From JBBKXP01 sp038251315 (GTDB lineage Bacteria > Pseudomonadota > Alphaproteobacteria > Rhodobacterales > Rhodobacteraceae), in assembly GCA_038251315.1 (NCBI GenBank), contig JBBSBK010000030.1, forward strand, positions 1-33,213: a stretch of 33,213 nt of DNA, given 5' to 3'. Position numbers and translations under genes: made by a program. Positions 16,194 through 22,573 of this stretch are shown in pieces. The notes beneath the pieces are model-generated. The model did no database searches, was not told the DNA's origin, and saw only the letters and a program-made list of their open reading frames with translations. How positions within the stretch are numbered: position 1 is the stretch's first letter; each line of letters starts with the position of its first letter.

Positions 16194-17699
16194 ATGGACC
16201 TTCTTGCCAACCTCCAGCTTGGCTTTTCCATTGCCCTGTCACCGCTGACTTTGTTTCTGGCCGTGATCGGCTGTTTCCTTGGCACAATCATCGGCGCCCT
16301 GCCCGGTCTTGGGCCTTCCAATGGCGTCGCCATCATGATTCCGCTGACGTTCACGCTGGGGCTGGACGCGACGGCGTCGCTGGTCCTGCTCACCTCAATC
16401 TATTACGGCGCGATGTATGGCGGGCGGATCAGTTCGATCCTGCTGAACATTCCGGGCGACGAACCAGCGCTGATGACGACGCTTGACGGCTATCCGATGG
16501 CCAAACAGGGACGCGCGGGCGACGCGCTGGTGATCTCAGGCGTCGCGTCATTCGTCGGCGCGCTGCTCGCCACGATCGGCCTGATGCTGCTGGCCCCGCT
16601 GCTGTCGCGGATCGCCTATCAGTTCGGCCCGGCGGAATATTTCGCCCTTTATCTGCTGGCCTTTTCGACCCTTGGCGGGATCAGTTCTAACAATCAGGCC
16701 AAGGCGGCGCTGGCGTCGTGTTTCGGCCTGATGATCGCGATGATCGGGCTTGACCCGAATTCGGGAATGCCCCGCCTGACGGGCGGCAACCTGCACCTGA
16801 TGGACGGCGTCGACTTCCTTGTCGCCATCGTCGGCCTGTTCGCGGTGTCGGAGGTGTTCTTTTTCATCGAAAGCCACGGCAAGGGCGGCGCGCTGGGGGT
16901 CAAACTGGGCAAGGTGACGGTGCCGTGGCGCGACATCTGGGAAACCAAATGGACCATGCTGCGCTCGTCACTTCTGGGATTTGTCGCCGGGGTCCTGCCA
17001 GGGGCCGGAGCGTCGTTGGGGTCTTTCATGACCTACATGATGGAAAAATCCATTGCCGGTGAGAAAGGCGGGTTCGGTCAGGGCGCGGTCAAAGGCGTCG
17101 CCGCACCCGAGGCCGGCAACAACGCCGCCGCAGGTGGCGCGCTGGTGCCAATGCTGACCCTTGGCGTGCCGGGGTCAGGAACGACAGCCGTTCTGCTGGC
17201 GGTGCTGATGACGCTGAACATCACGCCGGGACCGACGCTGTTCACCGACCGCCCCGATGTGGTCTGGGGCCTGATCGCATCGCTGCTGATCGCCAACTTT
17301 GTGTTATTGGCAATGAACGTGCCGATGGTCAAGATTTTCGTCAAGATCCTGCAAGTGCCGCCAGCGATCCTGATGCCCGGCGTCACGATGGTCTCGTTCG
17401 TCGGCATCTATTCGCTGACCGGCAGCTATTTCGATCTTGTTCTGGTTACCGCCTTTGGCCTGCTTGGATACATCCTGCGCAAGATGGATATTCCCACGGT
17501 CCCGGTCATCATGGGCATCCTGCTGGGCAACGCGATGGAAAAATCGCTGCGCGACGCGATGGTTCTGTCGGGGGGTGACTGGACCTATCTGATCGGATCG
17601 GGCATTTCTATCGGCCTGCTGGTTGCCGCCGTGCTTGGGTTCGTCGCCCCGATGTTCCTGCGCCGGGTCATCCGCAAACCGGAGGCGATCATTGACTAG
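16194..17699 (+). CDS. tctA: Tripartite tricarboxylate transporter, large permease subunit TctA
   Basis: 501 residues, about 10-12 predicted transmembrane helices. The conserved signatures of TctA are present: FLGTIIGALPGLGPSNGVAI near the N terminus, YYGAMYGGRISSILLNIPGD, and a second repeat-like motif, GFVAGVLPGAGASLGSFMTY, with NNAAAGGALVPMLTLGVPGS. The two GxLPGxG regions are the inverted-repeat substrate sites. It carries the substrate across the inner membrane with the cation gradient. It starts 3 nt after tctB. Its final codons overlap the TTG start of the AtuA-like gene. Confidence 0.93.
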   Translation: MDLLANLQLGFSIALSPLTLFLAVIGCFLGTIIGALPGLGPSNGVAIMIPLTFTLGLDATASLVLLTSIYYGAMYGGRISSILLNIPGDEPALMTTLDGYPMAKQGRAGDALVISGVASFVGALLATIGLMLLAPLLSRIAYQFGPAEYFALYLLAFSTLGGISSNNQAKAALASCFGLMIAMIGLDPNSGMPRLTGGNLHLMDGVDFLVAIVGLFAVSEVFFFIESHGKGGALGVKLGKVTVPWRDIWETKWTMLRSSLLGFVAGVLPGAGASLGSFMTYMMEKSIAGEKGGFGQGAVKGVAAPEAGNNAAAGGALVPMLTLGVPGSGTTAVLLAVLMTLNITPGPTLFTDRPDVVWGLIASLLIANFVLLAMNVPMVKIFVKILQVPPAILMPGVTMVSFVGIYSLTGSYFDLVLVTAFGLLGYILRKMDIPTVPVIMGILLGNAMEKSLRDAMVLSGGDWTYLIGSGISIGLLVAAVLGFVAPMFLRRVIRKPEAIID

Positions 17700-19044
17700 C
17701 TGCCGCATCCTGATCCCATCGGGCGCATTGGGCCTTGGTTACGATCAAACGGCGCTTGACCGTGGCATCGCCAACAAACCCGACCTGATCGCCATCGACG
17801 GCGGTTCGACCGACTCTGGCCCGTCCTATCTGGGCCGGGGCGTGTCGAAATACGCGCGGACTTCGACCAAGGTCGAATGGGCCGGGCTGATTGCCGCGCG
17901 GGCACAGGCGGGCGTGCCGTTGGTGATCGGCACGGCGGGCACCTGTGGGGCCGACGACGCGGTGGAGTGGTTGTATGACATCACACTGGAAATCCTTGCC
18001 GAACAGGGACTGAGCGCCAAGATCGCCGTCCTGAAATCCGAACAGCTCGCCGCGCGGGTCAAATCGGCGCTGGCGGGCGGCCAGATCACGCCCCTGCCCC
18101 ACGCCCCTGCCATCGACGATGCAACGCTTGACGCCTGCACGCATATCGTCGCCCTCGCCGGGGCCGAACAGATCGCGGCGGCGCTGGAAACCGGGGCCGA
18201 TATCGTGATCGCCGGCCGCACCACCGACACCGCCATCATCGCCGCGCTGCCTTTGATGCGCGGCTGCCATCCGGGGGCCGCGTGGCACGGTGCCAAGGTC
18301 GGCGAATGCGGGGCGCTCTGCGCGACGAACCCGCAATCGGGGGTTTTGCAGGTCGACATCGACGCGACCGGATTCACCGTGACGCCGCTGGCTGACGGGG
18401 CATGCGCGACACCGCACACCGTTTCGGCGCATATGCTCTATGAAAACTCCGACCCGTTCATTCTTTATGAACCGGGTGGACACCTCGACGTGACGGCGGC
18501 CAGATACAAGGCGCTCGATGACCGCTCGGTCCGGGTCGAAGGTTCGGTCTGGCATCCCGCACTCGCTTATACGGTCAAACTCGAAGGATCGCGCATCGTC
18601 GGCTATCAGACGATCCTGATGGCGACGATCCGCGATGCGCATTACGTCGCCAACGTCCAGGGTTGGTGCGACGATATTCTGGCGCGGCATGCGGCCAAGG
18701 TGCGCACCCGGATGGGCGATCTGAACTACCGCGCCGAACTGCGCATCATCGGGCAGGACGCGACGCTGGGGGCCTTGGAAAACCGCCGCATCACTCCAAC
18801 CGAGGTTGGGGTGATGGGCATCGTCACCGCGCCGACGCAGGACCAGGCGCAGGAGATTGCCAAATACCTGAACCCCTATCTTTTGCACCACCCGCTGACG
18901 CAGGATGAGGAACAGCCGACATTCGCCTTTCCATTTTCCCCCGCCGAAATCGACCGGGGCGCGGCCTACGAATTCTGCCTGAACCACGTGATGACGCTGG
19001 CTGACCCGATGGACGCCTTCCGGCTGGAGCTGCGCCATGCCTGA
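17692..19044 (+). CDS. AtuA-like protein (DUF1446)
   Basis: 450 residues matching the acyclic-terpene-utilisation AtuA (DUF1446) family. Recognisable features are an N-terminal Rossmann-like start with GALGLGYD, the motif AIDGGSTDSGPSYLG, a glycine-rich TAGTCGADDA, ADIVIAGRTTDTAI in the middle, and LYENSDPF ... EPGGHLDVT. The start is TTG at 17692, giving MTSCRILIPSGA, with GGAGG at 17681-17685 six bases upstream. This makes an 8-nt overlap with tctA. No ATG fits. The biochemical reaction of the family is not established. AtuA was linked genetically to citronellol/geraniol breakdown in Pseudomonas, but no other atu gene is here, so the name should not be taken as function. Confidence 0.83.
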   Translation: MTSCRILIPSGALGLGYDQTALDRGIANKPDLIAIDGGSTDSGPSYLGRGVSKYARTSTKVEWAGLIAARAQAGVPLVIGTAGTCGADDAVEWLYDITLEILAEQGLSAKIAVLKSEQLAARVKSALAGGQITPLPHAPAIDDATLDACTHIVALAGAEQIAAALETGADIVIAGRTTDTAIIAALPLMRGCHPGAAWHGAKVGECGALCATNPQSGVLQVDIDATGFTVTPLADGACATPHTVSAHMLYENSDPFILYEPGGHLDVTAARYKALDDRSVRVEGSVWHPALAYTVKLEGSRIVGYQTILMATIRDAHYVANVQGWCDDILARHAAKVRTRMGDLNYRAELRIIGQDATLGALENRRITPTEVGVMGIVTAPTQDQAQEIAKYLNPYLLHHPLTQDEEQPTFAFPFSPAEIDRGAAYEFCLNHVMTLADPMDAFRLELRHA

Positions 19045-19339
19045 GGTGGGCGCGATTGCACAAAAGGTGCGGTCCAAGAACGCGGGGCCGTTTTGGGTGA
19101 CGATCGACATATTTTGCGGCACGCCCGCGGCCTATGAACAGATCGTGCGCGGGTTGTCGACCGACCGAATCGCGGCGCTCTTCAAGTGCCCAGCCGACAC
19201 GATCAAGCGGTTCGACATCGCCGACCTGAACGTGGTGAAATTCAGTCTGCCGCGCCCGGCCATTCAGGGGACGGCGGCGGATCGCGACATGCATGGCGCC
19301 GCCTGGGGGCCACTGGTCGCCGAGGTCGAAATCAACTGA
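19037..19339 (+). CDS. DUF4387 protein (AtuA partner)
   Basis: 100 residues. The conserved core VRSKNAGPFWVTIDIF and the C-terminal DLNVVKFSLPRPAIQGT with RDMHGAAWGP define DUF4387. In many bacteria this small protein follows, or is fused to, a DUF1446 protein, and together they probably form one enzyme. The ATG at 19037 overlaps the end of the AtuA-like gene by 8 nt, with GGAG upstream inside that gene, so stoichiometric coupled translation is likely. The stop lies 10 bp from the convergent tRNA-His 3' end. No terminator is visible in between. Confidence 0.85.
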   Translation: MPEVGAIAQKVRSKNAGPFWVTIDIFCGTPAAYEQIVRGLSTDRIAALFKCPADTIKRFDIADLNVVKFSLPRPAIQGTAADRDMHGAAWGPLVAEVEIN

Positions 19340-19349
19340 ACGTAAGAAA

Positions 19350-19426
19350 TGGTACCACGTGCTGGTCTCGAACCAGCGACCTCTTGATCCACAATCAAGC
19401 GCTCTAACCAACTGAGCTAACGCGGC
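19350..19426 (-). tRNA. tRNA-His (anticodon GTG)
   Basis: The minus strand folds as a full cloverleaf. The acceptor is GCCGCGT paired with ACGTGGT, followed by discriminator A73 and an encoded CCA. The D arm starts TAGCTCAG. The anticodon stem-loop is CTTGA-TTGTGGA-TCAAG, with GTG in the loop. The T arm is GCTGG-TTCGAGA-CCAGC. It has no G at position -1 (the preceding base is T), a G1-U72 pair and A73. This is the unusual tRNA-His type known from alphaproteobacteria, instead of the G-1:C73 identity pair used elsewhere. Confidence 0.95.
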
Positions 19427-19435
19427 ACGCCGTCG

Positions 19436-19464
19436 GATTTAGCGCCCGTGGGATATGATTGCAA
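19436..19464 (-). promoter_or_regulatory. Putative tRNA-His promoter
   Basis: On the minus strand TTGCAA (19464-19459) is separated by 17 bp from TAAATC (19441-19436), which places the start about 10 nt before the mature tRNA 5' end at 19426. The spacing is ideal but each hexamer matches the housekeeping consensus only partly, so this is a moderate candidate. Confidence 0.4.
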
Positions 19465-19536
19465 GGCCCGATCCACCCTTGCGTTGCCCGCCCGCGCCGC
19501 GCTACCACCATACCCGCACCGCAGGGGAGACCGGCA

Positions 19537-19728
19537 ATGGGCATTGACAGCGAACGCGATATGGAAGCCAACATGCAGATCGGTCCGACGTCCTTGGGCA
19601 TGGTGCGCATCTTCATCGAATCGAACGGGGTCGAGGTGCCGATGGATTTCGAACCCGACGAGGCTGACGAGATCGCCGAGGAAATCCGCGCCGCCGCCAT
19701 CGCCGCACGGGCAGTCGGCAAGCGCTAG
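19537..19728 (+). CDS. Small conserved protein, DUF6324-like
   Basis: 63 residues, MGIDSERDMEANMQIGPTSL at the start and an acidic/alanine-rich end, EPDEADEIAEEIRAAAIA. I recognise the pattern (QIGPTSLGMVRIFIESNG and PMDFEPDEADEIAEEIRAA) as that of a small Rhodobacteraceae-specific protein annotated DUF6324. It is soluble, with no signal peptide and no metal or catalytic motif. The ATG at 19537 has GGGGAG about 7 nt upstream. The stop shares the tetranucleotide CTAG with the stop of convergent mmcB. Confidence 0.65.
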   Translation: MGIDSERDMEANMQIGPTSLGMVRIFIESNGVEVPMDFEPDEADEIAEEIRAAAIAARAVGKR

Positions 19729-20192
19729 ACCAGTCCCAGGAACGGCGGCACGCCGGGGTCGCGGGCATCCTGCGCGCGCAGTGCGGCGTGACGGGCAAAT
19801 TTCTGGATCACGACCTTGCGACGGGCCTGTGGCAGTTTGTCCTCCGGACCAATTCGCACAACTTCGGCCCCATAGGCGTCGGCGACGATCAGACCGGTTT
19901 CGTCTGGCAACAGTTCGGTCGGAAAATCCGTGCCGACCGCCCAGAAGAACCGGTCGCACCAGTCCAGATAGCCGCGCCATTTGGCATCGGCCACGTAATC
20001 GGCGCGCGACGATTTGCATTCGATCACCCAGATCTCGCCCTTCGGCCCCAGCGCCATCACGTCGACGCGCAGGCCGGGGGCCGGCACCATTTCCGCGACG
20101 CTGACGAAATCGTAATCACGCAGATGCCGACAGACCCCGCGCGCCAGAAGTTGGCCGGGTTGCAGCAACGCGAGGGGGGCGGTGACATCCAT
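19725..20192 (-). CDS. mmcB: MmcB family DNA repair protein
   Basis: 155 residues. The fold is PD-(D/E)XK nuclease-like: Glu34 in VAEMVP, Asp44 in RVDVMAL and Glu58-Lys60 in WVIECKSS, followed by DYVADAKWRGYLDWCDRFFW. These match MmcB. In Caulobacter, mmcB is SOS-regulated and needed for mitomycin C resistance. The ATG at 20192 is chosen because homology starts just after it and the LexA box lies 12 bp upstream. Longer in-frame starts up to 20342 would put the operator inside the gene. The gene is convergent with the DUF6324-like gene and divergent from a 51-codon ORF. Confidence 0.85.
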   Translation of the reverse strand: MDVTAPLALLQPGQLLARGVCRHLRDYDFVSVAEMVPAPGLRVDVMALGPKGEIWVIECKSSRADYVADAKWRGYLDWCDRFFWAVGTDFPTELLPDETGLIVADAYGAEVVRIGPEDKLPQARRKVVIQKFARHAALRAQDARDPGVPPFLGLV

Positions 20193-20204
20193 ACGGCCAG
20201 AAAT

Positions 20205-20219
20205 GAACAATAAGTGAAC
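20205..20219 (-). promoter_or_regulatory. LexA (SOS) box of mmcB
   Basis: On the minus strand the sequence GTTCACTTATTGTTC is an exact GTTC-N7-GTTC, the LexA-binding direct repeat of alphaproteobacteria. It ends 12 bp before the mmcB start codon, so bound LexA would block transcription until DNA damage. It could also affect the divergent ORF that starts at 20363, although it lies 143 bp from that start. Confidence 0.85.
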
Positions 20220-20362
20220 AAAAATCAAAACAAATCTTGGTAGATTGTGTGCGGATTGTGGCATTTGACGTCGCGGCATGCCTGAATTGGTCATGGTGTT
20301 GCCATGATGGAGCCACAGGGACCGCCGACAAGCAGGCGACACATTAAACCGGAGCTGCCCCG

Positions 20363-20518
20363 ATGTCCCTGTTGTCCCATCTTTTCGCCGATATCACGTT
20401 TTTTCAGGTCGCCATGGCGCTCGTTGCCGTTGGCGTGATCGAACGCCTGCTCTACCTGCTGCCCGAAAAGGTTGTCGGCAATGGCGGTTGGTTGCTCGAT
20501 ACCGGTGCTTCCGACTGA
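20363..20518 (+). CDS. Small single-pass membrane protein, 51 residues
   Basis: This short ORF starts MSLLSHLFADITFFQVAMAL and continues VAVGVIERLLYLLPEK. That gives one hydrophobic helix over about residues 12-33, followed by a short tail ending LLDTGASD. GGAG at 20351-20354 lies 8 nt before the ATG. Codon use is GC-rich at third positions, like the neighbours. I do not recognise the family. It is divergent from mmcB across a 170-bp region containing the LexA box. It could be a small membrane or stress peptide, or a chance ORF. Confidence 0.5.
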   Translation: MSLLSHLFADITFFQVAMALVAVGVIERLLYLLPEKVVGNGGWLLDTGASD

Positions 20519-20627
20519 TCCCCTCTTGCACGACGCAGCATCTCGCCCTAACTTTAAGGGTGGCGGGCTTCTGCCCCTCTCGTGACCAGCGTTTAGATTC
20601 CAGTGGCCTTAAGCAAATCCGAGGGAG

Positions 20628-20682
20628 CTGGCTCTGATCAGATCCAGGTCTGGTTATCTGGCGCCCACCTGTAAAAACAGGT
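20628..20682. other. Palindrome-rich intergenic segment
   Basis: The 215-bp gap between the 51-codon ORF and the HdeD-like gene holds no gene I can support. It contains a 20-bp near-palindrome at 20628-20647 (CTGGCTCTGA then TCAGATCCAG, one mismatch), an adjoining CCAGGTCTGG at 20645-20654, and a perfect 6-bp hairpin ACCTGT-AAAA-ACAGGT at 20667-20682. None has a good U-tract, so terminator function is doubtful. Confidence 0.45.
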
Positions 20683-20733
20683 CCTCGGGAACAAAACGCC
20701 CACGGTTGCCGCGGTTCCCGCCACCTTTGCCCG

Positions 20734-21294
20734 TCAGCCTGCTGACCGGGCGAGGGCAATGAACGACATGCCCGATGTCAGGAAATTGAGCCCCAGCAGC
20801 AGCCCGAGCGCCCAAAGTGCCGTGCCCGGCAGGCCTGCGATCAGCAGCACCCCGAGGATGACAGAGGCGACGCCCGAAAATGCCAACCACACCCAGCCGC
20901 GCCGCGGTCGGTGTTGCAGGGCAATCGCAGCTTCGAATCCGCCCTGAACCAGAAACATGATGCCGACCAACAATGTCAGCCCGACCAATCCGGTCAGCGG
21001 AAAAAATGCGAGGTAGACGCCGACCGCCAGATGCAGCACGCCGACCGCACCGCTCCATAGCGCCGACGACCAGTCGCGGGCCTGAAAGGCGTTGAACAGA
21101 ACCGCCGCGCCGGTGAACAGAAAGAACCATCCGACCATGGTCTTGGCAGCGATGCTGGCGATCAGCGGAAACAGGATCGCCAACAGGCCCAGAACGATGA
21201 GGATGATTCCAAGCACAGTAAACCGCCCGCGATGCGCCCGCACGATCTGGTCACGATTGTCGCTGTCCGGGGTGAGGGGAGTCGGGGCGATCAA
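20734..21294 (-). CDS. HdeD family membrane protein
   Basis: 186 residues and about six transmembrane helices, for example FTVLGIILIVLGLLAILFPL, MVGWFFLFTGAAVLFNAF and LVGLTLLVGIMFLVQGGFEA. The pairs of helices form repeats, as in HdeD/DUF308 proteins. E. coli HdeD is linked to acid resistance, and other members are uncharacterised. The probable start is TTG at 21294, overlapping the TGA of the upstream gene (ATTGA). No ATG or GTG gives a family-like N terminus, and the Shine-Dalgarno is weak, so expression probably depends on coupling. An open frame extending upstream to 21552 is out of family and overlaps the preceding gene. Confidence 0.78.
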   Translation of the reverse strand: MIAPTPLTPDSDNRDQIVRAHRGRFTVLGIILIVLGLLAILFPLIASIAAKTMVGWFFLFTGAAVLFNAFQARDWSSALWSGAVGVLHLAVGVYLAFFPLTGLVGLTLLVGIMFLVQGGFEAAIALQHRPRRGWVWLAFSGVASVILGVLLIAGLPGTALWALGLLLGLNFLTSGMSFIALARSAG

Positions 21295-21536
21295 TGATCG
21301 GCCCGCCGCTGCTGCCTGTTCGCCGACACTGTCACGCGCCGGGGCGACGACATGGCGATCACCGCGAACGTCACGATCAGGCTGCTGCCCAACCAGACAA
21401 CCGCAAAGCTCACCGCATGACTGCCGGATTGTCCCGCCAGATTCCAGAGTGTTGGGGCGGTCAGGCAGACCAGCGCCGCCGAAACTATCACACCTGCGCT
21501 CGCCTGCCGCACCCAGAAAAGCAAAGTCTTCGACAT
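21291..21536 (-). CDS. Small two-helix membrane protein, unknown
   Basis: 81 residues with two transmembrane segments, AGVIVSAALVCLTAPTLWNL and FAVVWLGSSLIVTFAVIAM, and a basic C-terminal tail (SPRRVTVSANRQQRRADH). The ATG at 21536 follows a strong AGGAGG. I do not recognise the family. It sits between nusB (42 bp upstream) and the HdeD-like gene, whose TTG start overlaps its stop, so the two are probably made together and may form a membrane pair. Confidence 0.65.
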   Translation of the reverse strand: MSKTLLFWVRQASAGVIVSAALVCLTAPTLWNLAGQSGSHAVSFAVVWLGSSLIVTFAVIAMSSPRRVTVSANRQQRRADH

Positions 21537-21578
21537 CCGACCCTCCTGTCACGCCAGCGATGGTTTCATCAAGGTGAC

Positions 21579-22046
21579 CTAGAATGCCCCCGGCAAAACC
21601 TCGTGCGCCATATGGTCCAGAACCGCATTGACGAACTTCGGTTCCTTGCCGCCATCGAAAAATGCGCGCGCCACATCGACAAATTCGGTGATGATGACCT
21701 TGGGCGGGGTCGCTTTGGCGATCATCTCGGCGCCGGCCGCCCGGAACAGTGCCCGCAGCGTCGGATCGATTCGTCCCAGTGGCCAGGTAGCGACAAGCGC
21801 CCGGTCGGTCAGTTGGTCAATCTGTGCCTGATGGTCGACCGCCCCGTCAACCAGCGCCTGAAACGTATCGACATCGCCTTCGGCCATCTCGACGCCTTCA
21901 TAGATCGCGCCGAATCGGTGATCGACGAATTCGCGGATCACCCCTTCGACGGTCTGTCCCGAACTTTCCATCTGGAACAGCGCCTGAACAGAATAAAACC
22001 GCGCCGCCGATTTCATCCGGCGCCTCTGGTTACCGGACACGGTCAT
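21579..22046 (-). CDS. nusB: Transcription antitermination factor NusB
   Basis: 155 residues in the all-helical NusB fold: RRRMKSAARFYSVQALFQME at the N terminus, an arginine-rich RNA-binding start, then LGRIDPTLRALFRAAGAEMI and the conserved VIITEFVDVARAFFDGGKEP, KFVNAVLDHMAHEV. NusB with NusE (S10) binds boxA RNA and supports antitermination of rRNA operons. The ATG overlaps the ribH stop (ATGA, 4 nt). The ribH-nusB pairing is common in bacteria, and the family member is of typical length. Confidence 0.93.
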   Translation of the reverse strand: MTVSGNQRRRMKSAARFYSVQALFQMESSGQTVEGVIREFVDHRFGAIYEGVEMAEGDVDTFQALVDGAVDHQAQIDQLTDRALVATWPLGRIDPTLRALFRAAGAEMIAKATPPKVIITEFVDVARAFFDGGKEPKFVNAVLDHMAHEVLPGAF

Positions 22047-22573
22047 ACGGTTTCGCCACCCTTGGCCAGCAGGATGTCACGGGTGAAGCCGACACCCTTG
22101 TCGGACTTGCCCCATTTCCGGCTCAGGGCGATCAGATGCAAGGCCGCTGCCGCCGCCCCGCCGCCCTTGTTCTGCCCCTTGGCGTCGGCCCGCACGGTGG
22201 CCTGATCATAAGTTTCGACCGTCAGGATGCCGTTGCCGATGCACAAGCCCTGCAGGCCGAGCAGTTGCAACGCCCGGCTGCTGTCGTTGCAGACATTATC
22301 GTAATGCGTCGTCTCACCCCGGATCACGCAACCCAGCGCCACGTAGCCATCGAAGTTGCCCATCCGTTCGGCAATCCCGATCGTCGTGGGAATTTCCAGC
22401 GCACCGGGCACATGCACGATCTCGTGCGTCGCCCCGGCGGCATCAAGTTCGGCGACTGCCCCGGCAACCTGCGCGTCGGAAATGTCCTTGTAGTAGGGCG
22501 AGGCGACGATCAGAACCTTGAGCGGCTTATCAAAGGTGGGACGCGGGAGGGTATGGTGCGCAGGTCCGGCCAT
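22043..22573 (-). CDS. ribH: 6,7-dimethyl-8-ribityllumazine synthase
   Basis: 176 residues. The substrate-binding VPGALEIP is at residues 55-62, and GCVIRGETTHYD at 81-92 contains the conserved His90. The family condenses 5-amino-6-ribitylamino-uracil with 3,4-dihydroxy-2-butanone 4-phosphate to form lumazine, the penultimate step of riboflavin synthesis. It assembles as pentamers or capsids. The start ATG shares one base with the ribB stop (TGATG) and the stop overlaps nusB by 4 nt, so ribB-ribH-nusB are translated as a coupled block. Confidence 0.95.
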   Translation of the reverse strand: MAGPAHHTLPRPTFDKPLKVLIVASPYYKDISDAQVAGAVAELDAAGATHEIVHVPGALEIPTTIGIAERMGNFDGYVALGCVIRGETTHYDNVCNDSSRALQLLGLQGLCIGNGILTVETYDQATVRADAKGQNKGGGAAAAALHLIALSRKWGKSDKGVGFTRDILLAKGGETV

